Shown here: one piece after another, positions 1-5,980 of the stretch
Position numbering within the stretch: the first letter of the stretch is position 1
Layout of the letters: the number at the start of each line of letters is the position of its first letter
Notes under the pieces: generated by a model
Told to the model about the DNA's origin: nothing
The model's database searches: none
What the model saw: only the letters and a program-made list of their open reading frames with translations
Origin: Euryarchaeota archaeon UBA33
GTDB lineage: Archaea > Thermoplasmatota > E2 > DHVEG-1
Assembly: GCA_002506745.1 (NCBI GenBank)
Contig: DAYE01000085.1
Coordinates: forward strand, 1 to 6,484
Reading direction: 5' to 3'
Length of the DNA stretch: 6,484 bases
Made by a program: the position numbers and the translations under genes

Positions 1-1304
1 TTGCCTGCACGGGTCACAACAATCGTATTATGCGCACCAGATACTGCGGGTCCATGATCAGCGGTGACCATGATCGCCATTTCGATGAACTTCGTTGCAT
101 AGTCTGGTAACAGTTTCTTAAACCAGAGAATGGACAACACACCGCCGATGCCAATATCCTTTTTGAACACCTCAGAGATAGGCATGTTCCCGTAGAGAAG
201 TTCTTCGCCGCGATCATCGGAAATCGTTGATATGAAGTTCGCTGGTTTCCTGACCAGTTTTGCCTTGACTGCCGTGTTATAATCCATAGGGATTTTGACT
301 GCGGGTGGCTCTGGTCGGGGGATGATGATTTTCTTTTTCACCAAATCGTTGTACACTTTTGCGATTTTCTCTCCATAGTCATCAAACGAGTTGGGTACAA
401 CTGCGCCAGCTGCTTTCAGCGCCGCGTTCTTTGCATCCGCGGTCTCCGACTCTGATCCTGCCTTTGCTCCAGCATGGCCGAACTGCACCTCGGTTTTAAA
501 CGCCTTCGAGCAGGTGCCTGTCACCCACATGACAAGGGGTTTGGTTATCAGCTTTTTCTTCAGTGCATCCACGATCGTGTACTCATCGGATCCACCGACT
601 TCACCAAGACACACCAGCATCTTAATATCAGGGTTTTTTTCATAGCGTAGCAGATGGTCAAGTAAGGTGGTCCCAGGGTACCGGTCACCACCGATGGCGA
701 TACCTTCGTACAGGCCATCGGTATTCTGAGAAACGATGTTATACGCCTCGTTGCTCAGCCCACCGGATTTTGATACGAAACCAACGGAACCTGGCCGATG
801 AAGTTTCGAGTCCATGATGTTCTCAATGGTCCCACCAGTGTTACCGATTTTAAAGGCTCCTGGGACGATACCACCGACGGTCGCAGGTCCGATGATGACT
901 TTATTGAGTTGTTTTGCTTTTACAATCAACTCGCGCATCCGACGTTCTGGGACTCCTTCAGCGATAATCACAACAGTTCTTATCTGAGGAATCGCAAAAG
1001 CCTCCTCAGTTGATGCAGCAGCAGATCGGAACGACGCGAAGTTAATCATCACATCAACATTCTTATGTCTGTTCGCCGCGTTCTTCAATGATTTGTAGAC
1101 GGAGACGAGGATTTCCTTTGGTCCGAAGAAAAATTTCTGGAAGCTGTCGTTGCCTGTTGGATTTACAATGGCAGCAACCGAAGGGGTTTTTCGTCCTGTG
1201 ACGTAATCGAAATCCAGCATCCGCTGTACCGCATTTGTCTGCATGTTATAGATGAACGCTTGGGTGTCTTTATCAAATAAAACATAGTCTTTCTTGCCTA
1301 CCAT
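1..1304 (-). CDS. aclA: ATP-citrate lyase large subunit AclA (C-terminal half of ACLY), 3' end cut off by window edge
   Basis: This subunit works with AclB to convert citrate, ATP and CoA to acetyl-CoA, oxaloacetate, ADP and phosphate in the cytoplasm. I translated 434 residues by hand from the ATG at 1304; the frame stays open to base 1. The protein reads along the C-terminal half of human ACLY almost without gaps. Visible blocks are MQTNAVQRMLDFDYV (21-35), GPATVGG (139-145), FKIGNTGG (151-158), SKSGGLSNE (178-186) and IGGDRYPG (204-211). GHAGA (276-280) carries H277, matching the phosphohistidine H760 of human ACLY. GIGGVL (385-390) and ADHGPAVSGAH (415-425) begin the citrate-synthase-like domain; H417 appears to align with human H900. 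Family members have about 600 residues, so roughly 170 are missing, including the second catalytic His and Asp. Its start lies 2 bases after the aclB stop, with a strong Shine-Dalgarno inside the end of aclB, so the two are probably translationally coupled. Succinyl-CoA synthetase alpha is excluded because it lacks the citrate-synthase-like domain. Confidence 0.97.
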   Translation of the reverse strand, partial: MVGKKDYVLFDKDTQAFIYNMQTNAVQRMLDFDYVTGRKTPSVAAIVNPTGNDSFQKFFFGPKEILVSVYKSLKNAANRHKNVDVMINFASFRSAAASTEEAFAIPQIRTVVIIAEGVPERRMRELIVKAKQLNKVIIGPATVGGIVPGAFKIGNTGGTIENIMDSKLHRPGSVGFVSKSGGLSNEAYNIVSQNTDGLYEGIAIGGDRYPGTTLLDHLLRYEKNPDIKMLVCLGEVGGSDEYTIVDALKKKLITKPLVMWVTGTCSKAFKTEVQFGHAGAKAGSESETADAKNAALKAAGAVVPNSFDDYGEKIAKVYNDLVKKKIIIPRPEPPAVKIPMDYNTAVKAKLVRKPANFISTISDDRGEELLYGNMPISEVFKKDIGIGGVLSILWFKKLLPDYATKFIEMAIMVTADHGPAVSGAHNTIVVTRAG

Positions 1305-1306
1305 GG

Positions 1307-2584
1307 TTATTTGCCTCCTTTGAGTGCCATGCTGACGATTTTGGTCATATGCGTCTCTGGTCCATACACTTCAATCGGGACACCAAGTTGCTCGCCAAGC
1401 TCCCGCATGACCCGCAGTCCTTCCTTGTAGTTCGGTCCACCTCGGCGGACGTAGATCTTCACTTTGTTTTCTTTGAGTTTTTCTTTATATTCTTTTAATG
1501 CACGAACAATACCTTTGAAAGTGTTTGCGACATCAGTGAAGTTCGCAATCCCGCCTCCAATCAACAGGAATTTTCCTTTCGGGTTCTTCTTCCGGGTCAT
1601 GAGATCCAGGATTGTTTTTGCATACAGGTAGGTGAACTCCTCGTTGGGGTCACCAGAGTATTCCCCGTAGTTTGCCATCTCGCTCATGAACCCTAGATCG
1701 GTGATCGTATCTGCGTAAATAACAGAGGCGCCACCGCCAGCTACCATGGTCCAGACTCTTCCTTCTGAGTTGAGCACGGTGAGTTTCAAGGATGCACCTG
1801 TTTTGGAGTCCAGCTCCGCAATGTATGCTTCTTCTTTGGTAAGCATCCGTCCGAATGGCGAGGGAAATGAGATGCCTCCCCATTTGTTCCCGCTGATAAA
1901 CTCAGCGGTGTCGTCGAGTTTCGCGGCAAGATCCAAGGGTACGATACGATTTCCGGTTACCACGAACGGGTTGATCTCCAGGTATGTGTAGTTGAGATCC
2001 GCGTAGTATTTGAACATCCCCTCGATGAAGCCAGCTATGAGTCCTTTTCGTTCTTTCGGGATGTTGTTGAGCAGTTGCTTTTCAATGTTGGCAGCGGTCG
2101 GGTAGGTTCCGATCGGGATAGTCATGCGGACTGCTTTTGCATCAATGTCCCCGACATTAATTCCGCCCTGATGGTGGAAGAGGATTTGGTCGCCTTCTCG
2201 TTGTGAGAGGATCGCAAGGTAGTATTCATCGTTCTCGTCATGTGGGATGAAGGGTTCGACGATGAAATGATCAAGGATCCCGGTCACGGTTCCAACTGTT
2301 ACTGGTTTGCTCATCCGTTCTTTTATCCATTTTTCTACGTCTTTCCAGTTCGCGTTGAGTAACAACAGCTTGCTTTTTCCTCGTCGTTTAATGAGTTGAT
2401 CTGGTTTGACGACGAGTTTTTCTTTCGCCAGCCATTTGTAGGTTGTCGGTAGTTTCTTTAAATCGGTATCAGGCCCAACCGTTACAAACGTATCATCGAT
2501 CGTGTATTTTCCATTGGTGTATTCCTTCAACAAACGGGCTATCATTCGTTTGCCGTCTGCTTCCCGGATAGCTTTCTGTGCCAT
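1307..2584 (-). CDS. aclB: ATP-citrate lyase small subunit AclB (N-terminal half of ACLY: ATP-grasp plus citrate-binding domain)
   Basis: This 425-residue subunit supplies ATP-grasp phosphorylation and citrate binding for ATP-citrate lyase. It reads along residues 1-425 of human ACLY nearly end to end. Visible blocks are VVKPDQLIKRRGK (58-70), EGD (130-132), HHQGG (137-141), GDIDAK (145-150), YLEINP (201-206, with the metal-binding E203 and N205 expected of ATP-grasp) and LDLAAKLD (217-224). The citrate-binding domain follows, with GGGASV (283-288), NYGEYSG (305-311), GGGIANFT (343-350) and RRGGPNYKEGLR (380-391). These last blocks separate it from succinyl-CoA synthetase beta. The protein stops where animal ACLY enters its phosphorylated linker, so the split falls at the same place as in plant ACLA/ACLB and Chlorobium AclB/AclA. 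The ATG has a GGAGGA site six bases upstream. The gene begins 17 bases after icd and ends 2 bases before aclA. The symbol follows bacterial usage; plants call this half ACLA. Confidence 0.97.
   Translation of the reverse strand: MAQKAIREADGKRMIARLLKEYTNGKYTIDDTFVTVGPDTDLKKLPTTYKWLAKEKLVVKPDQLIKRRGKSKLLLLNANWKDVEKWIKERMSKPVTVGTVTGILDHFIVEPFIPHDENDEYYLAILSQREGDQILFHHQGGINVGDIDAKAVRMTIPIGTYPTAANIEKQLLNNIPKERKGLIAGFIEGMFKYYADLNYTYLEINPFVVTGNRIVPLDLAAKLDDTAEFISGNKWGGISFPSPFGRMLTKEEAYIAELDSKTGASLKLTVLNSEGRVWTMVAGGGASVIYADTITDLGFMSEMANYGEYSGDPNEEFTYLYAKTILDLMTRKKNPKGKFLLIGGGIANFTDVANTFKGIVRALKEYKEKLKENKVKIYVRRGGPNYKEGLRVMRELGEQLGVPIEVYGPETHMTKIVSMALKGGK
1314..1320 (-). promoter_or_regulatory. Shine-Dalgarno of aclA inside the end of aclB
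   Basis: The minus strand reads AAGGAGG, nine bases before the aclA ATG at 1304. It lies within the last codons of aclB, so ribosomes finishing aclB terminate next to the aclA start. This supports the chosen start and coupled, near-equimolar synthesis of the two subunits. Confidence 0.85.
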
Positions 2585-2590
2585 ACTTCA

Positions 2591-2596
2591 TCCTCC
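2591..2596 (-). promoter_or_regulatory. Shine-Dalgarno of aclB
   Basis: GGAGGA on the minus strand, six bases before the aclB ATG, within the 17-base icd-aclB gap. It fixes the aclB start, and there is no room for a separate promoter or terminator in the gap. Confidence 0.8.
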
Positions 2597-2601
2597 ATTC
2601 A

Positions 2602-3837
2602 TTACATTTTTTTCTTCAGGTGATCCGCGATAGCGTCAATGAACTCCTCAGTATAGACTTGCCTGTTTTTCAGGCTTGGTGTTGCGACTCTGAGGAGATC
2701 CCCGGTCATGATGCCCCCCTCAATCGTCTCCAGGGATGCTTTTTCGAGTTTATTGGCGAATTCGACAATCTCTGGTGTTTTGTCAAGTTCCCCTCGTTTC
2801 TTCAGAGCACCGGTCCAGGCAAAAATAAGTGCCATCGGATTTGAAGAGGTCTTTTCTCCTTTCAGATATTTGTAGTAATGCTTCTGCACGGTGCCATGGG
2901 CTGCTTCGTATTCGAAGAAGCCTTCCGGTGAAACAAGCACCGAGGTCATCATTGCAAGACTGCCGTACGCTGACCCGAGCATATCTGACAATACATCGCC
3001 ATCGTAGTTTTTGCATGCCCACAGTATACCGCCTTCTGATTTCATGATACGGGCGACCGCATCATCGATCAACGTGAAGAAGTAATCGATGCCTGCGTCT
3101 TCGTATTTTTTCTTCCAGTTTTTCTCAAATTCCTCTTGGAAAATTTGACGAAAGCGAGCATCATAGGTTTTCGAGATGGTGTCTTTCGTGGCAAACCAGA
3201 GCGGTACTTTCAGATTAAATGCATAGGTAAAGCACGCCTTTGCAAAGCTGCTGATTGATTTATCAGTATTGTGGATCCCTTGGAGGATACCTGGTCCTTT
3301 GAATTCATGGATGGTAAGCGTAATGGGTTGGCTCCCGTCAGCTGGGACAAACCTCAGTTCTCCTTTTCCTGGCCCGGGGACACGGATCTCCTGGTTTTTA
3401 TAGACATCACCATATGCGTGTCTGCCGATATGGATTGGTTTGGTCCAATTCCGTACGCTCGGGGGCACATTCTGTACGAGGATGGGACTCCGGAATACGG
3501 TTCCATCAAGGGCAGCCCGGATTGTCCCATTGGGGCTAGGCCATTCTTTTTTGAGATTGTATTCTTTGATGCGATCCTTGTTCGGTGTGATCGTTGCACA
3601 TTTCACTCCGACACCATGTTTCTTGATCGCGTTTGCAGCATCAATCGTAATTTTATCATCGGTCTCATCACGTTTTTTCAACCCGAGATCATAATACTCA
3701 AGGTCCATGTCAAGAAACGGGAAGAGAAGTTTTTCTTTGACCATTGCCCACATGACTCTGGTCATTTCGTCTCCATCGATCTCCACGATGGTGTTTTTCA
3801 CCTTGATTTTGTCTGATACTTCTTTTGTTTTTTTCAT
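2602..3837 (-). CDS. icd: NADP-type isocitrate dehydrogenase, eukaryote-like type II family
   Basis: This 411-residue cytoplasmic enzyme interconverts isocitrate and 2-oxoglutarate plus CO2, and in a reductive cycle would run as a carboxylase. The sequence follows human IDH1/IDH2, not the E. coli-like type I enzymes common in archaea. Visible are IDGDEMTR (20-27), CATITP (80-85) with T82, T84 and R89 for coenzyme contacts, SPNGTIR (101-107), R116 and GRHAYGD (138-144). R139 corresponds to human R132. Catalytic Y146 and K218 are present, as are metal ligands in LIDD (256-259) and D281/D285 of [16 protein letters not shown] (311-316) is followed by K319-H320, matching human R314-H315, which bind the NADP 2'-phosphate. 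The Lys-for-Arg change is conservative, so NADP preference is likely but unproven. The length matches the family (about 400-415), with a short N-terminal extension of about 8 residues. The ATG is supported by AAGGAGG ten bases upstream. It lies between acn and aclB. Confidence 0.97.
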   Translation of the reverse strand: MKKTKEVSDKIKVKNTIVEIDGDEMTRVMWAMVKEKLLFPFLDMDLEYYDLGLKKRDETDDKITIDAANAIKKHGVGVKCATITPNKDRIKEYNLKKEWPSPNGTIRAALDGTVFRSPILVQNVPPSVRNWTKPIHIGRHAYGDVYKNQEIRVPGPGKGELRFVPADGSQPITLTIHEFKGPGILQGIHNTDKSISSFAKACFTYAFNLKVPLWFATKDTISKTYDARFRQIFQEEFEKNWKKKYEDAGIDYFFTLIDDAVARIMKSEGGILWACKNYDGDVLSDMLGSAYGSLAMMTSVLVSPEGFFEYEAAHGTVQKHYYKYLKGEKTSSNPMALIFAWTGALKKRGELDKTPEIVEFANKLEKASLETIEGGIMTGDLLRVATPSLKNRQVYTEEFIDAIADHLKKKM

Positions 3838-3847
3838 GTGTTTGAGT

Positions 3848-3854
3848 CCTCCTT
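3848..3854 (-). promoter_or_regulatory. Shine-Dalgarno of icd
   Basis: AAGGAGG on the minus strand, ten bases before the icd ATG, filling most of the 19-base gap after the acn stop codon. It supports the ATG at 3837 as the start and indicates independent ribosome loading on a shared transcript. Confidence 0.8.
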
Positions 3855-3856
3855 TC

Positions 3857-5797
3857 TTATTTTATGTAATTTAATGATCCTCCCGCTAGGATGATGTGCT
3901 TGTCACGTTCTGAGAGATCAAAGGTCGCAGTGAATTCCTTTCCTTTTGTTTTATTCTTGACATTCATCGTGGTCCCTGTACCGGAAAGGAGTGTGCGTAC
4001 CCCTGGTATCTCAAGATGATCTCCTTGGTCGATTGTTGTGTAATCGTCCTTGTTGACGAAGGTTAAGGGAATGATTCCGAAGTTGATCAGGTTTGCTTTA
4101 TGGATCCGCTCCATGCTTTTTGCGATCACTACTTTCACTCCCATGTACATCGGGCAGAGCGCTGCATGTTCACGTGAGGATCCCTGGCCGTAGCTGACGC
4201 CAGCGACGATAACATTATGCAAACCAGATTCCTTTATTTTTTTCGCACGTTCGTAGAATTTTGGGTCGACGACTTCGAAGAGGAATTCGGAGTATTTCGG
4301 GACGTTTGAGCGGTATTTCATTTTCGCCCCTGCTGGGATGATGTGATCAGTAGTGATCTCATCGCCGACTTTGATGGTGACCTCTGCGGTGATGTTCTCA
4401 GGCATTGGGGTGTTCTTCGGGGGTTCCCCGATGTTCGGTCCGCGTTCGATTTTTATTTTTGAGGAGTCCTTAGGTGGGAGAATGAACATGCCATCGTCGA
4501 TGTAGAATTTCTTTGGCATGGTCATCTTCGGGTAGATAATACCGATGTTTTCTAAATCACGTGGGTCGGTGATTTTCCCGGTGATGACTGCAGCGGCTGC
4601 GGTCTCAGGGCTAACGAGGTAGACTTGTGCGTCTTTGGTGCCTGATCTGCCAAGGAAGTTGCGGTTGCTTGTCCGCAGGGACACCGCACCGGATTTTGGT
4701 GACTGGCTGTTACCGATGCAGAACCCGCAGGCGGATTCAGCGATTCGAGCACCAGCACTAAGAAGATGAGCTAAGCCCCCGTCGTGGGTGATATTCTCCA
4801 GGACTTGTTTTGACCCGGGGGCGACGACGAAACTGACGTTGGGATGTACTTTTTTGTCTTTGAGGATGTTTGCAACCGTCATCATATCGGTATAAGAGGA
4901 GTTCGTGCAGCTTCCGATGCATACCTGATCGACGGGGAGTCCTTCGATGTCCCTGATTTTTTTGACGTTGCCAGGGCTGTGCGGTGTTGCCGCGAGTGGC
5001 TGAAGTTCACTGAGGTTGATGTCGACGATGCGGTCGTAGACTGCATCATCATCTGGGAGAAGAGCTACCCAGTCTTTTTCTCTGCCTTGGGCTTTGAGGA
5101 ATTGTCTGGTGATGTCATCGCTTGGGAAAACTGATGTTGTGACGCCGCATTCTGCACCCATGTTCGTGATGGTCGCACGGTCTGGGACGGAGAGAGTTTT
5201 GACGCCTTCGCCACCGTATTCAAAGACGCATCCGACGTTCCCTTTGGTTGAGAATATCTCAAGGACTTTGAGGATGACATCTTTTGCTGCGACCCAGGGT
5301 CTGAGTTTTCCAGTAAGATTTATCTTGATGATTTTTGGATAGGTCAGGTAGAAAGGTCCTCCGGCCATGGCGACAGCAACGTCGAGTCCTCCGGCGCCGA
5401 TCGCGATCATGCCGATGCCGCCGCCTGTCGGGGTGTGCGAGTCTGATCCTAGCAGTGTTTTGCCTGGTTTTCCGAACCGTTCAAGATGGACCTGATGGCA
5501 GATGCCGTTGCCTGCCCGTGAGTAGACGATACCGTATTTTGCTGCGACGCTCTGGAGGTATCGGTGGTCGTCTGCGTTTTCAAATCCGATTTGTACGGTG
5601 TTGTGGTCGACGTAGCTTACGGAGAGTTCTGTTTTTACTTTGGGGACGTTCATCGCCTCGAATTGGAGGTATGCCATGGTTCCTGTGGCGTCTTGGGTGA
5701 GTGTTTGGTCTATATGGATACCGACTTCTTTTCCTTTTTCTGGTTTTCCTTCGATGATGTGGGTGGTAAGTATTTTTTCTGTGATTGTTTTTCCCAT
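3857..5797 (-). CDS. acn: Aconitate hydratase, 646 residues, Aquifex-type [4Fe-4S] enzyme
   Basis: This enzyme isomerises citrate and isocitrate through cis-aconitate, linking the isocitrate dehydrogenase to the citrate lyase encoded downstream. Numbered from the ATG at 5797, it carries YVDHN (62-66), [11 protein letters not shown] (117-127), [11 protein letters not shown] (295-305) and ACGFCIG (356-362). Cluster ligands are C297, C357 and C360. [10 protein letters not shown] (375-384) supplies substrate arginines and [11 protein letters not shown] (536-546) the catalytic serine loop. About 646 residues with domain 4 fused C-terminally is shorter than AcnA (about 890) and longer than IPMI/homoaconitase large subunits (about 420), which lack the swivel domain. 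This fits the family described as Aquifex-type aconitase. An in-frame TTG at 5803 would add two residues, but it lies one base from the AAGAGG site, whereas the ATG lies seven bases away, so the ATG is preferred. It is the first gene of the operon, and its codons end in C more often than those of aclB and aclA. Homoaconitase activity cannot be excluded from sequence alone. Confidence 0.95.
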   Translation of the reverse strand: MGKTITEKILTTHIIEGKPEKGKEVGIHIDQTLTQDATGTMAYLQFEAMNVPKVKTELSVSYVDHNTVQIGFENADDHRYLQSVAAKYGIVYSRAGNGICHQVHLERFGKPGKTLLGSDSHTPTGGGIGMIAIGAGGLDVAVAMAGGPFYLTYPKIIKINLTGKLRPWVAAKDVILKVLEIFSTKGNVGCVFEYGGEGVKTLSVPDRATITNMGAECGVTTSVFPSDDITRQFLKAQGREKDWVALLPDDDAVYDRIVDINLSELQPLAATPHSPGNVKKIRDIEGLPVDQVCIGSCTNSSYTDMMTVANILKDKKVHPNVSFVVAPGSKQVLENITHDGGLAHLLSAGARIAESACGFCIGNSQSPKSGAVSLRTSNRNFLGRSGTKDAQVYLVSPETAAAAVITGKITDPRDLENIGIIYPKMTMPKKFYIDDGMFILPPKDSSKIKIERGPNIGEPPKNTPMPENITAEVTIKVGDEITTDHIIPAGAKMKYRSNVPKYSEFLFEVVDPKFYERAKKIKESGLHNVIVAGVSYGQGSSREHAALCPMYMGVKVVIAKSMERIHKANLINFGIIPLTFVNKDDYTTIDQGDHLEIPGVRTLLSGTGTTMNVKNKTKGKEFTATFDLSERDKHIILAGGSLNYIK

Positions 5798-5804
5798 AAT
5801 CAAA

Positions 5805-5810
5805 CCTCTT
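5805..5810 (-). promoter_or_regulatory. Shine-Dalgarno of acn, deciding its start
   Basis: AAGAGG on the minus strand lies seven bases before the ATG at 5797 but only one base before the in-frame TTG at 5803. That spacing favours the ATG. Confidence 0.65.
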
Positions 5811-5842
5811 GTACTGTGTATCGGTGCGGAAATAGGAATTGA

Positions 5843-5857
5843 TTTAATAAACTTTTT
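5843..5857 (-). promoter_or_regulatory. Probable archaeal BRE/TATA promoter of the acn-icd-aclB-aclA operon
   Basis: Read on the minus strand, a purine-rich AAAAAG (5857-5852, BRE-like) directly precedes TTTATTAAA (5851-5843, TATA-like). With the usual archaeal spacing, transcription would start near 5820, giving a leader of about 23 bases that contains the acn Shine-Dalgarno. I saw no bacterial -35/-10 pair with 16-18 base spacing here. The call rests on motif and spacing only. Confidence 0.55.
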
Positions 5858-5894
5858 GTCCTCATTTCCTCACATAAACAATTGAAAGATGACG

Positions 5895-5937
5895 ATATTG
5901 TGTTTTAGTCCAATATATCAGAATAATTGAGCATTCT
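5895..5937. repeat. Two small operator-like inverted repeats between the divergent genes
   Basis: ATATTG (5895-5900) and CAATAT (5911-5916) form a 6-bp inverted repeat around a 10-base spacer. AGAAT (5920-5924) and ATTCT (5933-5937) form a 5-bp inverted repeat around an 8-base spacer. Both are the size of dimeric winged-helix binding sites. The second arm of the first overlaps AATATATC, a possible TATA element for the rightward gene. The arms are short and the region AT-rich, so chance is possible. Confidence 0.35.
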
Positions 5938-5942
5938 ACTAA

Positions 5943-5976
5943 AATATGAGATTATTTTGGGTAATATGAGATAATT
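5943..5976 (+). repeat. Direct repeat AATATGAGAT at 20-bp spacing just upstream of the regulator start
   Basis: AATATGAGATTATT (5943-5956) recurs as AATATGAGATAATT (5963-5976), with 13 of 14 bases identical and starts exactly 20 bases apart, about two helical turns. The first copy continues to ATTATTT at 5957 and the second reaches the same ATTATTT three bases later, ending at 5980 against the ATG. The repeat occupies the core promoter or leader of the rightward gene, so an autoregulatory operator is a natural reading. No copy was found near the acn promoter. Confidence 0.6.
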
Positions 5977-5980
5977 ATTT

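Noticed and set aside
391..1013. Plus-strand open frames opposite aclA
   Set aside because: They lie antisense to a strongly conserved coding region and show no family resemblance.
1..2584. Succinyl-CoA synthetase alpha and beta subunits
   Set aside because: Both proteins share the SCS fold, but the citrate-binding blocks in the first and the citrate-synthase-like region with ADHGPAVSGAH in the second occur in ATP-citrate lyase only.
3271..3816. A 181-codon plus-strand open frame
   Set aside because: It is fully antisense to icd, whose motifs are unambiguous; it has no ribosome site or recognisable protein features.
1..5797. A eukaryotic genome fragment, suggested by similarity to human ACLY and IDH1
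   Set aside because: Tight same-strand spacing, Shine-Dalgarno sites before each gene, no introns and no targeting peptides indicate a prokaryote.
5798..5803. TTG start codon extending aconitase by two residues
   Set aside because: It lies only one base from the AAGAGG ribosome site; the ATG at 5797 has normal seven-base spacing.
5335..5885. Several overlapping plus-strand open frames antisense to the start of acn
   Set aside because: Composition is Arg- or Phe/Val-biased as expected from the complement of a biased coding strand, and they overlap each other and conserved aconitase residues.
5798..5980. tRNA, small RNA, CRISPR or mobile-element ends in the intergenic region
   Set aside because: No cloverleaf, repeat-spacer array, terminal inverted repeat or transposase fragment could be recognised; only short promoter-scale repeats are present.
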